In this document: piece by piece, positions 1 through 9,710 of the stretch | Numbering within the stretch: position 1 is the stretch's first letter | How the letters are laid out: every line of letters begins with the position of its first letter | From: Chitinophagaceae bacterium | GTDB taxonomy: Bacteria; Bacteroidota; Bacteroidia; Chitinophagales; Chitinophagaceae | Direction: 5' to 3' | Assembly (NCBI GenBank): GCA_016703625.1 | Contig: JADJBP010000001.1 | Span: 372,001 to 436,000 of the forward strand | DNA: 64,000 nt | Made by a program: the position numbers and the translations under genes | Notes under the pieces: model-generated | The model's input: the letters and a program-made list of their open reading frames with translations, nothing else | The model's database searches: none | Told to the model about the DNA's origin: nothing

Positions 1-1016
1 GAAAGCCAAAAATATCCATTTATATACCTATGCCAACGTAGTTGATATCAATGTAACAGAAAATATTAAATCTGTAAAGCAGGTCACTGTAAAAAATTAT
101 GCCGGTAAAGGAACACACCGTTAAAGCAACCTATTTTATCCTGGCATGCTGTGCCATACAGAATTCAAGAATGTTACTGGCATGCAATAAACAGGCAGCT
201 GCAGGGCTTGGTAATGAAAATGACCTGGTTGGCCGTTACTTTATGGAACATGTTGAAATTAAAACAGGGGAACTGTGGTTAAATAATTCAGATCCTTTAT
301 TGTTATATAAAATGGACCTGGTTACCAGGATATATGCAGAGCTGGCCATATCGCCCCAGAAACAGGAAGAATTAAAGGTATTGAATGGTACCGTTTCTTT
401 GATGCCACTTGATTTGGCTAAAAATACCATCCCATCTGTGAAATTATGGTCAAATGAGGATCCGCGTAAAAGCCTTGACACTTTTCATAAATACAATAAC
501 CTGGATAAGCGGAATTTTCTTCAAAGATTGTTTTCTAAAAATGATTCCCAGGCATACGGTTTATTTACAAGGGCTGAGCAGCTTCCCAATCCTGCATCCA
601 GGGTTGTTTTAAGCAATGAGAAAGATGAACTCGGGGTACCCAGGGCTGATTTGAACTGGGCACTATCACCCATTGATAAAAAAACAGTGTTAACCATCAA
701 TACCCTTTTGGGGCAACAGGTTGGTGCTGCCGGGATCGGCCGTGTTAAATTAGCTGATTTCCTGCTCGATAATGATGAACAATTACCGGATTACACCAGT
801 GGCGGCTGGCACCATATCGGTACAACCAGGATGAGCGATGATCCAAAGACCGGTGTTGTTGATGCCAATTGCAGGATCCATGGTATAGATAATTTGTTTG
901 TTGCGGGATCATCCTGTTATCCAACCGGTGGAGCCGTAAACCCAACATTTACAGTTGTTGCCATCAGTCTCCGGCTTTCAGCCCATCTCAAACAACAAAT
1001 AAAAACAATCGTTTAA
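1..1016 (+). CDS. GMC family oxidoreductase, C-terminal part, frameshifted
   Basis: FAD-dependent glucose-methanol-choline oxidoreductase, cut by the left edge of the window. The first ~112 bases read in frame 2 (NVVDINVTENIKSVKQVTV, the strand pattern of the FAD domain), then the protein continues in frame 3 as HTVKATYFILACCAIQNSRML, the usual GMC motif where a flavin-binding strand leads to a list of product alleles. A single extra G near 111-114 explains the break. The C-terminal signature is intact: WHHIGTTRM carries the catalytic His and GGAVNPTFTVVA the catalytic Asn/Pro region. The substrate cannot be told from sequence. The stop is only 4 bases from the stop of the convergent gene downstream. 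Family assignment is firm; the frameshift is probably a sequencing error. Confidence 0.88.
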
Positions 1017-1020
1017 AGGT

Positions 1021-3116
1021 TTAGCTTTTTCTTCTTTTTAGTTTTCTTCTTTTCCATTGGTATAAGCCCCATAGCGACATAAGAAAAAATATAAACGAAT
1101 ATGCACTGTTTAAAATGAAATTATTTTCAAAACAGGTATACACTGAAATCATAAAGGCAGCCATCCACCAATACCAGCTTTCCACTTTTTTTATGGTCAT
1201 TAACCACATGCCGGTAAATGCAGCTGCACAAATAAAAGCATCGGCCCAGGGAATGATATCCGGTTTAAAATAACGGCTTAATTTGAACAGTGCTGTAGCA
1301 ATGATGATATAACTGATCGTAAAAAAAAGCAACTGGTAAAGTATCTCTTTTTTTGAGGACGCATGCACCCGTACAATACGGTGATGCCGCCTGTCTCTTT
1401 TCGCCCAGGTTATCCAGCCATAAATACAGCCGGCTGTAAAACAGGTGTTTGCCATTGCCATTCCCGCCAGGCCCTCTTCAAAACTTATAAAAAGATAAAC
1501 AGCGGTATAGATCAAACCTGCCGGGAAAGCATATATATATTCCCTGCTGCTAAACCACAGGAAAATAAAAAGGGAAAACAAAGCAATGAATTCAAGCGGG
1601 CTGAAATGTTTTACTTCGTGATACAGCGGCCTTAGCAATTGCTGTTTATAATTAAATCCCGGGTTTGCTGCTGATGCAGTTTTAATATTGTTCCTATATG
1701 TATAATCTACAGGCGAACCCCGCATATACAAGGGGTTATTATTATTCCCGTTTCCGGACAATGTATTTTTTTCAATGAGCATGGTTTTTAAAACAAACGC
1801 AGGGTTTGCGATCAAATATGCCGCCATAAAACCCTGTATCGTATTGTTTTGAATTTTTATGCCGGTAGCCATGGCCGCGCCAACTATTTCTATACCATAA
1901 AACGGGGCATTGCCATTTGCAGCGATCATGGTATTATTATAAATGGCCAGGTTACTCACCGAAAAGTTGTTGGTGCTTTCACTGTAAAGTCCAATGGCTG
2001 TTCCATTATTGCCATTCCCGCTCTTTTTACCAATATTTAAAAATGAATTGTTGCGAATGGTAACATCAGCAACATAACTGTAATCCCTGGTATAAAAAGT
2101 ATTGCCCCGCTGATGTTATTTAATTTATTGTTTTCAACGATCAGCCCTTCAGATTCAAATTCAAATATGATACCGCTTTCAAAGCTGCTGTTTAAAACCG
2201 GCTGGGAAATGATATTATCGTGTATCCATACACTGTACGGGTAATCCCCTTTGGTCTGGTGATTAAAATCAAGGCTTCCCTGTATGGTGTTACCATAGAT
2301 CTCCAGCCCCGATTCATTGAATAATTCTATACAAAAATCCCAACCCCTGTCACCCGGGAAAAGCCCCTGGTTTGGCATTTTGGTGAGTTTGTTATTGTAG
2401 ATCTTGCAACCTTTTAGATATCCGTGATTATAGTATTTGATCGGCCACCCGTTGAATCCAAATGGCCGTTGATCCTGTACGATCGTGTTATTATAGATCA
2501 GCATCCCTTCCTGTCCGCCAATGTTTAAACACCCCCTGCCATAAACACCATTGGCCGTATTATAGGCAGCACAGTTTAATACGGTATTGTCATGAAAAGT
2601 ATTACCGGTAGCATAAATATCCGGTGGCGCTTCTTCGTTGTCAGACCGGCCGCCAAACAATACACCCCTGTCTTTAAAATCGGTTATGGTGCAGTTATTA
2701 ATGCTTACGTTACTTCTGCCGGCAACATAAATGGCCCAATAAGTAGAACCGTTTTGCCCGTCAAATTTTAAAAAGGAGATATGCTGGTTTCCCGGGGTGC
2801 CTTCAGGCGATTGCAGCAACAACAGGGCAGTCCAGTCGGAAGTGAGCGTGCTTTTTATTACAGAAGTTATTCCTTCTCCTTCAATGCTGACACCAACCGC
2901 CAAAACAATTTGTTGGGTTTCGGTATACATGCCAGCATGTACATGAATGATATCCCCGGCAGTTGTTACAACTGAAGTTGCTTTAAATAATGTTCTCCAC
3001 GGTTTACTGATGCTGCCGTTACCTGAATCATCATTACCGGTGGGGCTGATATAATACGTAGCAGCAAAACTGCTTTGTAAAAAACACCAGCAAATTAGAA
3101 TACTTAAAAATTTCAT
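1021..3116 (-). CDS. Right-handed beta-helix protein with C-terminal PnuC-like membrane domain (frameshifted)
   Basis: The N-terminal ~360 residues start with a Sec signal (MKFLSILICWCFLQSSFAA) and then show the YYISPTGNDDSGNGS opening and the repeated xIxNNTI rungs typical of DUF1565/NosD-like parallel beta-helix proteins. The reading frame breaks near 2085-2095; adding one T to a T5 run restores YTRDYSYVADVTIRNNSF and joins the second half. That half continues the helix for ~105 residues and then has six or seven hydrophobic segments with two repeats ending in YGWITWAKR and LWGLYQWKR, the pattern of the PnuC NMN/riboside transporter family. If the join is right this is one ~700-residue protein with a secreted helix tethered to a PnuC-like membrane domain, an unusual architecture. 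Function unknown; no nicotinamide-salvage gene is nearby. Confidence 0.72.
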
Positions 3117-3214
3117 ATTGATGCTGACTGAAAATAATCGGTTACTTACATTTTTTTGGTTAACCGGGCAACTTACCCATGAAGCGCTTTTAGCCGGTTA
3201 AAATACAATAATCA

Positions 3215-3958
3215 TTATAAATTTTCCAAATCATTGTAGATTTTATTTCCGAGGTATTTTTGAAAGATTGCCCTGTTTTTCGGCTCAGTTAAAGCAGCTA
3301 AATGTTTATGATGGTGCAGGTCGGTACCAACCAGTTTTGCCAGTCCTTTTTCAAGAATAAATGCAGCCGCTTTTTTTACTCCTTTGCCATAGTAACCTGT
3401 TAATGATAACAGGTTTACCTGTAAATGAAAGCCCAATGTTGCCAGCCGGTAATACAGGTCATAGTTATGGTGATAAAAAAATAGCGTTCAGGATGTGCCA
3501 GTACCGGTTTATATCCTGCAGCAATTACACCCGCAGTGATCTCTTCCAGGTTACCGGGGGCCATGGAATAGGATATTTCCGTGAGCAAAACATTTTTATG
3601 AAGCGTCAGCAGCGGGGATCCTTTTTTAAGCAGTTCCATAAAATAATCATCCAGCATATATTCGGCAGCTGCATGCAGTTCTATATCAATGCCGGCATTT
3701 TTACACGCTTCTTTCACTTTTTCCAGTGCAGCATTTATTATCTCCGGTGTATTTCTATACAGGTCGCCAATGATATGCGGCGTAGCTATTGATCTGCGGA
3801 TACCCAGGTCATACAGCCCCCTGATCAAACTTACAGAAGTTTCAATATCCGGTGACCCGTCATCTATACCGGGTAAAATATGCGAATGTATATCGGTTGT
3901 AACCGGGAAGGCAACAACTGATCTTTCTGCCGGCTTTTATGCTTAAAAAATTAAACAT
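3215..3958 (-). CDS. CpsB/YwqE-type PHP-domain tyrosine phosphatase (two frameshifts)
   Basis: Metal-dependent protein-tyrosine phosphatase of the PHP superfamily, usually linked to control of capsule or exopolysaccharide export by dephosphorylating a tyrosine kinase. Visible metal-site motifs in order: TDIHSHILPGIDDG, ATPH, LLTEISY, VLAHPERY and GTDLHHHKH. The ATG at 3958 gives MFNFFKHKSRQKDQLLP; one missing T near 3907 then shifts to FPVTTDIHSH, and a second missing T in a T7 run near 3475 shifts from ERYFF to YHHNYDLYYRLATLGFHLQ. Restored length is ~247 residues, normal for the family. No tyrosine kinase or polysaccharide exporter lies next to it here. Both breaks look like homopolymer errors. 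Confidence 0.85.
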
Positions 3959-4652
3959 GACAATAGTTTCTGTGTTTCACCAAAAATAACACAATAAAAA
4001 ATGTATAAATAAATAAATCCTGCCTGGTTAGAAGGCCGGCCATTGGCAATGGTACAGCAAGCTGATGAACCGGTTGCTGCTTTTTGAACGCTCCTTTATT
4101 TTTTGCTTTGTTTAAAGGATCGAAGTATCCAATATTCATGTTTCGGTTTTAACAGCCGCATTTTTCAACTATAGTTCTTGCATACACAACTTACCAAATA
4201 CTTTTCATTTATAATGTCTTTAAATAATAACCGGTTCCGCTATGCAAAAATTTTGATTATAATTTATAACTGCATCCTGGCTTTTCCGGTAAACTGCCAT
4301 ATGGGTGTGCAGGTATATCATGGTTAAAGATACCGGGATCAACATATACTCCCGGCTAAAGGCTATTACAGGGACATTAAGGAAAAGTTAAAGCCGCTTT
4401 CACTTTTTAACAGATGCCGGTACTTATTTATATTTTTTTAAGAAATAATTACATTCACGAAATCGTACCTGATTTCAAAAAGCAGGATTTACTGATGCAG
4501 CGGGTTTTAATGCCGCCTGTAATGCTATTAACATTCTTTAACATTGCCTGTCCATTTTTATATATACACTATAGTGCGTATGATTAGTTTTGGGTTGTAA
4601 TTAAAACTGCCAGTCATGAGGCGGTTATTGTAAACAAACAAAAAGTATAGTT
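3959..4652. other. Intergenic region, ~690 bp
   Basis: No convincing gene. A 62-codon minus-strand frame at 3951-4139 has one hydrophobic stretch near its end but overlaps the start of the phosphatase gene and resembles nothing I recognise. The rest is AT-rich. The last ~90 bases presumably hold the promoter of the BLIP-like gene at 4653, but no clean TTTG / TAnnTTTG pair is visible. Confidence 0.5.
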
Positions 4653-5099
4653 ATGAAAAAGATCAAAACAATTGTAACAGCAGCAGCCATGTTGTTTGCC
4701 GTTACCGCATTTGCCACAGAGCCGATACGCGTATCGCCGGTAGTAAAAGCAGCATTCGAAAAAGATTTTGCCAATGCCGAACAGGTTAATTGGGAAAAAA
4801 CAAGCGATTTTTATTTTGCAACCTTTACACTTGGCAATGTAAGTGTAGATGCTGCCTACAACAACGACGGCGAACTGGTTGGCACCGCCAGGCGAATTAC
4901 CACCGACCTGGTTCCCCTGGCCGTAACCCTTGCCATTGGCGAAAGGTATGCAGGTTACAAAATTGATAAATCTGCAGTGGAAATGAATTTTGAGGGCCAG
5001 ACCAGGTATTATGTTACCATTGAGAACGACAGCCAGGTACTAAAGCTGAAGTGCTTAAGCAACGGCGATCTTGATGTTGAGCGCAAAACAAGAAAATAA
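4653..5099 (+). CDS. BLIP-like PepSY-family periplasmic protein
   Basis: Small secreted protein of 148 residues. It has a clear Sec signal peptide (MKKIKTIVTAAAMLFAVTAFA, cleavage probably after AFA) followed by a single domain with the pattern ...AAFEKDFANAEQVNWEK...FYFATFTLG..., which is typical of the putative beta-lactamase-inhibitor-like PepSY-like family (PF11396/DUF2874) common in Bacteroidota periplasms. The role of this family is not established. The gene stands alone, is preceded by a long non-coding region and is closed by a strong terminator, so it is probably monocistronic. Confidence 0.75.
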   Translation: MKKIKTIVTAAAMLFAVTAFATEPIRVSPVVKAAFEKDFANAEQVNWEKTSDFYFATFTLGNVSVDAAYNNDGELVGTARRITTDLVPLAVTLAIGERYAGYKIDKSAVEMNFEGQTRYYVTIENDSQVLKLKCLSNGDLDVERKTRK

Positions 5100-5121
5100 A
5101 TCGGCAACAGCATTCAGATGA

Positions 5122-5156
5122 GTTCCCCCGGATCGCAGATCCGGGGGAACTTTTTT
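5122..5156 (+). terminator. Rho-independent terminator after the BLIP-like gene
   Basis: A perfect 13-bp stem (GTTCCCCCGGATC / GATCCGGGGGAAC) with loop GCA is followed directly by six T. It starts 22 bases after the stop codon of the upstream gene. Confidence 0.93.
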
Positions 5157-5255
5157 ATTCAAACAAAGGGGGCAGCTAATCCGGAATGTTGGTTTTACGC
5201 TTGATTCAGCCGGCACCCGGTTTAATTAAGTTCAATTTTTGCAACGGTGCCCGCT

Positions 5256-5924
5256 TTATTTTGTTTTTGATGATTTACGATATGTGTTATAGGAATAAAT
5301 TACAGGGATCAGGGTCATGATCATAATCGCCGACACAAAAACAACTGCAAGTATTTTTAAGTTAAGCACCAAAGCGGCAATAGCAAGTACAATGCCTCCG
5401 ATGAACCATATCTTGCTGGCAAGCTGGTGCGTTTTTCTCCAGTTATCTTCATTCTCCAGTGCCCAGGGAACACGAAACCCTGCAAAATAGTTTGGTTTGA
5501 TACTGTACATCAGGTTACCGATATAGGCTAACAGCAAGCCCATGCCGCATAATAAAATGGAGAGCCCTTCCACTTTACCTTTCAGGGTCCAGTAAAAAAC
5601 GAACAGGGAAGCTGCACAAAGAAAAATAATGATCACTACAGCCAGTTTCGCCATGACAGCAGATGTTGTTGCCGTGTATTTTTTCCTGGGGTCTATCTTG
5701 TGAATATTCCGCAAAATGAAATACATAAGTATCCCCGTTACCGATAATATGGCAGGGGCTATAAATATTTCATTTTTAGCACCATATTGATCGGGATCGC
5801 CACTGATGCCAAAATGTGTGGGTATGGTTTGCGGCAGGTCATTCCAGATAATTCCTAAATAGATCCAGGGAATTCCCATCATGATAAACGGGAAGAGCCC
5901 GTGAAATAATTTGGTCTGTTTCAT
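5256..5924 (-). CDS. SdpI-family integral membrane protein (DUF1648 + SdpI domains)
   Basis: About 222 residues from the ATG at 5924 (MKQTKLFHG); an upstream frame opening exists but would overlap the repressor gene. Six hydrophobic segments are visible. The N-terminal half has the DUF1648 signature (PTHFGISGDPDQYGAK) and the C-terminal half the SdpI signature (NYFAGFRVPWALENEDNWRKTHQ). In Bacillus subtilis, SdpI gives immunity to the SdpC toxin and also sequesters the repressor SdpR at the membrane. Here it follows an ArsR-type regulator gene by 10 bases, the same order as sdpR-sdpI, but no sdpABC-like toxin genes are in the window, so toxin immunity is an inference from family only. Confidence 0.85.
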   Translation of the reverse strand: MKQTKLFHGLFPFIMMGIPWIYLGIIWNDLPQTIPTHFGISGDPDQYGAKNEIFIAPAILSVTGILMYFILRNIHKIDPRKKYTATTSAVMAKLAVVIIIFLCAASLFVFYWTLKGKVEGLSILLCGMGLLLAYIGNLMYSIKPNYFAGFRVPWALENEDNWRKTHQLASKIWFIGGIVLAIAALVLNLKILAVVFVSAIMIMTLIPVIYSYNTYRKSSKTK

Positions 5925-5934
5925 AACTGGTGGT

Positions 5935-6195
5935 TTATTTTTTTGTTTTGAACCCAACGAACCATTTTATGATCTCATCCATCACCGTGGTGTTGAGTGA
6001 ATAATAAATGTATTGCCCTTCCTTAACCGAATGTACCAGGCCGGCCTGTTTCAACAGGTCCAGGTGATGGGAGATGCTGGGTTTGCTGATGTTGAACCGG
6101 TCGGCAATTTCACCTGCTGTGAGGTCCCTTTTTTTAAGCAGCTCCAGGATCTCCCTGCGGGTTGTATCATTCAGCGCTTTGAAGAGTGCATTCAT
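5935..6195 (-). CDS. SdpR-like ArsR-family autorepressor
   Basis: Winged-helix regulator of 86 residues. The whole protein is one ArsR-type domain: MNALFKALNDTTRREILELL, then AGEIADRFNISKPSISHHLDLLKQAG (recognition helix) and a beta wing GQYIYYSLN. There are no Cys pairs, so it is not a metal sensor of the ArsR/SmtB kind; it matches the SdpR/autorepressor subgroup. It is transcribed with, and just ahead of, the SdpI-family gene. An inverted repeat immediately upstream of its start is the likely operator, which implies autoregulation. Confidence 0.88.
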   Translation of the reverse strand: MNALFKALNDTTRREILELLKKRDLTAGEIADRFNISKPSISHHLDLLKQAGLVHSVKEGQYIYYSLNTTVMDEIIKWFVGFKTKK

Positions 6196-6210
6196 ACTTA
6201 GATGATTGTA

Positions 6211-6232
6211 TATTTAGACAAATATCTAAATA
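6211..6232. promoter_or_regulatory. Probable SdpR-like operator
   Basis: A perfect inverted repeat TATTTAGA-(6 nt)-TCTAAATA lies 16 bases upstream of the ATG of the ArsR-type gene. Symmetric AT-rich sites of this size and place are typical operators for dimeric ArsR-family repressors. Binding by the neighbouring protein is inferred from position. Confidence 0.65.
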
Positions 6233-6311
6233 CTATTTGACTTATGCAAAATTTATTTCTCTTTTGACAGGTTGAAAAAATGATCATTGTTGGTTTGTAA
6301 AGGAACCGGGT

Positions 6312-7658
6312 TTAACGCCCCGGCAGCGGTACAACAGGTAAACTTTCATTACCCGTTTCATTTACAGCCTGTACCCCAAAAAAATAATTGTCTTTTGAAT
6401 ACGGTAAACGCATTTCAGTTTCTGTTGTAAAAATTTTCTTTTGCCATAAGGCGCTGGTGGTTTCCCGAACCAGTACATAATACCCTTTTACTTTTCCGGT
6501 GCGGGGTTTTTGCCAATATAAAAAACTGTTGTTGCTTAATCTTCGCACATCCATTTTAACCGAGTCGGGTATTGCAGGGGCTTTTGCGAGGTTAGCGAGG
6601 TTTGCCAGGTTGAGCCCGGTGTTTTTGCGCATGTATTCATAATCGATATGTGCTTCCAGGTCGCCGTACTGAATACCATTCTCTATTCGCACATCCTGGT
6701 GCTGGCGTGTATAATTTTCGTTCATCTCGGTGAAGCGAACGGCCGCATAGCCACGTTGAACATAAGGGGTATGGTCACCTCCCCTTAAAAAACGGTCATT
6801 GCGGTATATCAATACCACTTCTATATTATCTACATAACGTTCGCCAACTTCTTTTACATAACGGGCAAGTTGCCGGGATCTGCCGTCATTTTCCAAACCC
6901 AGGTTCCGGATATTGACAGCTGCTTTTTCGGTTTCAAAGGCCGGTAAACCCTCACTGAATACCCTGATCTTTGTATTATTGATGATATTGGTTTCATTGC
7001 TGTTATTGCTGCCAATGATGTCATTGTTTAAAACTGCAACAATATTCCGGTTTTCATTTTTTGCTTTCTCACTCATAAAGGCTGCGCCCAGCAATCCCTG
7101 TTCTTCGCCGCTAACGGTAACAAAAATGATGGTTGCCGGGAAACCACGTTTGCTCATGATCCTGGCACATTCAATGACTGCAGCACACCCGCTGGCGTCG
7201 TCATTGGCGCCGGGGGCATCGCCAAGGCGCTCAGTTGGACTGCTGCGCATATTATCGAGGTGGCCACTGATGATGAAGATACGGTTGTCATTGGGATCAG
7301 TTCCTTTTAACGTGGCCACCACGTTGCCCAAAAGCGTAGCTGTATCTATTCTTCTTTTGTCGGGTTGTAAAGTGGCGGTATCTATAAAAGCTGATAACCG
7401 GCCATTGGATTGTTTTGCAAACTCATTGAATTTACCCAGTACCCAGTTTCGGGCAGCACCAATGCCCCGCGTTGGGTTGGTTTGTGTACTGAGTGTATTG
7501 CGGGTGCCAAAACTCACCATGGCTTTGATGTATGATTGTAAGGAATCGGCAGAGACTTCCTTTACCATTTTTTCAATTTCCGGATCACGCTGAATGATGG
7601 TTTGGGAAAAAACAGGTGTGAAGACGATCAAAGAAGCAATCAGAAAAACCAGTTTCAT
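6312..7658 (-). CDS. Secreted M28-family zinc aminopeptidase with C-terminal Fn3-like domain
   Basis: 448 residues with signal peptide MKLVFLIASLIVFTPVFSQ. The M28 catalytic domain shows all metal and catalytic positions: SGHLDN (His133), GANDDASG (Asp153), VSGEEQG (Glu185/186), NNDIIGS (Asp213) and GGDHTPY (His ~297). Residues from about 365 to the end (LSNNSFLYWQKP... GYYVLVRETTSALW) look like a fibronectin-type-III-like beta domain often appended to these peptidases. Probably exported to the periplasm or beyond and trims peptides for nutrition. The reading frame is intact. It is a different, non-tandem member from the M28 gene at 9771-11352. Confidence 0.9.
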   Translation of the reverse strand: MKLVFLIASLIVFTPVFSQTIIQRDPEIEKMVKEVSADSLQSYIKAMVSFGTRNTLSTQTNPTRGIGAARNWVLGKFNEFAKQSNGRLSAFIDTATLQPDKRRIDTATLLGNVVATLKGTDPNDNRIFIISGHLDNMRSSPTERLGDAPGANDDASGCAAVIECARIMSKRGFPATIIFVTVSGEEQGLLGAAFMSEKAKNENRNIVAVLNNDIIGSNNSNETNIINNTKIRVFSEGLPAFETEKAAVNIRNLGLENDGRSRQLARYVKEVGERYVDNIEVVLIYRNDRFLRGGDHTPYVQRGYAAVRFTEMNENYTRQHQDVRIENGIQYGDLEAHIDYEYMRKNTGLNLANLANLAKAPAIPDSVKMDVRRLSNNSFLYWQKPRTGKVKGYYVLVRETTSALWQKKIFTTETEMRLPYSKDNYFFGVQAVNETGNESLPVVPLPGR

Positions 7659-7735
7659 AAATATAGGTTGAACTTAAATATACAAAGAAAGTTGTGTTTG
7701 GGCAGAGAAAGCATTCAAACTAAAATCATTCAAAA

Positions 7736-7764
7736 AAAAGAGGCCCGGGATACAGGCCTCTTTT
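7736..7764 (-). terminator. Terminator downstream of the lipoprotein gene
   Basis: A 10-bp stem AAAAGAGGCC / GGCCTCTTTT with a 9-nt loop sits 20 bases past the stop of the minus-strand lipoprotein gene and is followed on that strand by a T run. A-rich flanks make it potentially bidirectional. Confidence 0.85.
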
Positions 7765-7783
7765 AAAAAATATTTTTAATGAA

Positions 7784-8356
7784 TTAATCTACCTTACGCC
7801 CGCTCATAACCCGCTTATTAACCTGGTATTTATCCTGGGCCGATTTCTGGATCATCAGTTTAGGACGTTCGCCACTAAAACGCATAAAATAAACCTCGTT
7901 ATCATAAACGATCTTTCCTACCTGCACCACACTTGGGTTGTACGTATTATAACTGTTCATCCACTGATCAGCAAAAAGGCTGTATACGGCAGCGGAACCG
8001 GCTTTTTCAGGTACGCTGAACCTTAAATTCTTATTCTCACCGTTCTCAAATGATACTTCTAATGTATTGTTAAGTGCCATCGTGCAAACACCCTGCGTAC
8101 CCGCTTTTAAAAGAACGATGTTCACATATTTGCCATTCTCGAACACTACTTTGCCGGAACTTACTTTAGCATCTCTTGCAGCCAGTTCTCTTTTAAGTTC
8201 AACATCTTTGTCTATATAGAACTGGAGCTTATCTACCGGGATGGCTTTTTCTTCCACCCTTCTCCGGGTATCAACAGTGAAATAAGATTTTTGTAATGTG
8301 CTGCAGGATGAAAGGGCAAGCGCAAAAATTACAGACAGGGTACTGATTATTTTCAT
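7784..8356 (-). CDS. Putative lipoprotein of unknown function
   Basis: 190 residues from the ATG at 8356; 16 further codons upstream are open but the signal peptide begins here (MKIISTLSVIFALALSSCSTLQK). The LALSSC lipobox predicts a lipid-modified Cys and outer- or inner-membrane anchoring. The mature part is charged and contains no domain I can name; a stretch VDTRRRVEEKAIPVDKLQFY may form a helix followed by beta strands. Monocistronic between a divergent gene and its own terminator. Confidence 0.8.
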   Translation of the reverse strand: MKIISTLSVIFALALSSCSTLQKSYFTVDTRRRVEEKAIPVDKLQFYIDKDVELKRELAARDAKVSSGKVVFENGKYVNIVLLKAGTQGVCTMALNNTLEVSFENGENKNLRFSVPEKAGSAAVYSLFADQWMNSYNTYNPSVVQVGKIVYDNEVYFMRFSGERPKLMIQKSAQDKYQVNKRVMSGRKVD

Positions 8357-8543
8357 GTGGGTTGTTTTAGAGATTGTAAAACTAATGAACATAGAGCTGT
8401 ACAAAAGTTAATGGTATTCTAAAATCTCCGGGGCCGGCTACCGCAGTTCATCTTATCCCGGCAGGTATTAACAATATTATAATAGCATGACAGAGCGTGT
8501 TAATGCCCGGAAAAATGTAAGTGGTAAAGCAGCATAAAAAAAT

Positions 8544-8551
8544 TACATTTG
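8544..8551 (+). promoter_or_regulatory. Bacteroidota -7 box upstream of the DHS-like gene
   Basis: TACATTTG fits the TAnnTTTG consensus and lies 18 bases before the ATG at 8570. No TTTG -33 element is evident at the usual distance. Confidence 0.5.
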
Positions 8552-8569
8552 CAGCCTTAAACATTTACT

Positions 8570-9544
8570 ATGAGCAAAGGACCTGTTTCAAATTTTATAG
8601 AACATCATTACCGCCATTTTAATGCAGCAGCATTAATGGACGCAGCCAAGGGTTATGTAACCCACCTGGATGAGGGTGGTAAGATGATGATCACCCTGGC
8701 CGGCGCCATGAGCACGGCTGAACTGGGTTTGAGCCTGGCCGAAATGATCCGGCAGGATAAAGTGAGTATCATCAGTTGTACCGGCGCCAACCTGGAAGAG
8801 GATATTATGAATTTAGTGGCACATAGTCACTATAAAAGAGTACCTAACTATCGCGACTTAAGCCCGCAGGAAGAATGGGACCTGCTGGAAAATCATTACA
8901 ACCGCGTTACAGATACCTGTATTCCCGAAGAAGAAGCTTTCCGCAGGTTACAACAGCATATTCATAAAATATGGAAGGATGCCGATGACAAAGGAGAACG
9001 TTATTTTCCGCACGAATACATGTATAAAATGTTGCTGAGCGGTGTGCTGGAACAGTATTATGAAATTGACCCAAAGAACAGCTGGATGCTGGCAGCTGCA
9101 CAAAAAAATATCCCTATCGTGGTGCCGGGATGGGAAGACAGCACCATGGGAAATATTTTTGCATCGTATATCATTAAAAATGAAATGAAGGCCAGTACCA
9201 TGAAGAGCGGTATTGAATACATGGTTTGGCTGGCCGACTGGTACCGCAATAATTCAAGTGGTAAAGGTGTTGGTTTTTTCCAGATCGGCGGTGGTATTGC
9301 CGGTGATTTCCCGATCTGCGTGGTGCCGATGATGTACCAGGACCTGGAATGGCATGATGTACCTTTCTGGAGTTATTTTTGCCAGATCAGTGATTCCACA
9401 ACTTCATACGGATCTTACTCCGGCGCTGTGCCCAACGAAAAAATTACCTGGGGTAAACTGGATATTAACACACCAAAATTTATTGTGGAGAGTGATGCTA
9501 CGATCGTGGCGCCGCTGATATTTGCATGGATATTGGGTTGGTAA
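8570..9544 (+). CDS. Deoxyhypusine synthase-like protein
   Basis: 324 residues covering the full DHS fold. Recognisable parts are the NAD-binding TLAGAMSTAELG, SCTGANLEED, VPGWEDSTMGN, FFQIGGGIAGDFPI and the C-terminal active-site segment NEKITWGKLD, whose Lys296 aligns with the catalytic lysine of human DHS in its WGKI motif. The eukaryotic/archaeal enzyme transfers the aminobutyl group of spermidine to eIF5A, which bacteria lack, so the true substrate differs; formation of polyamines such as homospermidine has been proposed for bacterial members, but nothing here identifies the acceptor. The gene is alone, intact, and ended by a bidirectional hairpin. Family assignment is strong, function uncertain. 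Confidence 0.88.
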   Translation: MSKGPVSNFIEHHYRHFNAAALMDAAKGYVTHLDEGGKMMITLAGAMSTAELGLSLAEMIRQDKVSIISCTGANLEEDIMNLVAHSHYKRVPNYRDLSPQEEWDLLENHYNRVTDTCIPEEEAFRRLQQHIHKIWKDADDKGERYFPHEYMYKMLLSGVLEQYYEIDPKNSWMLAAAQKNIPIVVPGWEDSTMGNIFASYIIKNEMKASTMKSGIEYMVWLADWYRNNSSGKGVGFFQIGGGIAGDFPICVVPMMYQDLEWHDVPFWSYFCQISDSTTSYGSYSGAVPNEKITWGKLDINTPKFIVESDATIVAPLIFAWILGW

Positions 9545-9636
9545 AATTTGGGTAGAGACGAAGTCTCAAAACCATTGCATCCCCGTCAGAGACGAGGACG
9601 AGTGAGACTTCAGAAACTTTGCGTCTAATAAAATAT

Positions 9637-9670
9637 AAAAAGTGGTTCCATTTAATTGGAACCACTTTTT
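9637..9670 (+). terminator. Terminator after the DHS-like gene
   Basis: A 10-bp stem AGTGGTTCCA / TGGAACCACT with loop TTTAAT is flanked by AAAA on the left and TTTT on the right, giving a symmetric rho-independent terminator. Confidence 0.9.
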
Positions 9671-9710
9671 AGTTAGAGATAAGATGTAGAAATTATTTTA
9701 TTGCTAAGTT

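Noticed and set aside
3951..4139. 62-codon minus-strand hypothetical gene
   Set aside because: Overlaps the phosphatase start, has no family resemblance and no clear start signal.
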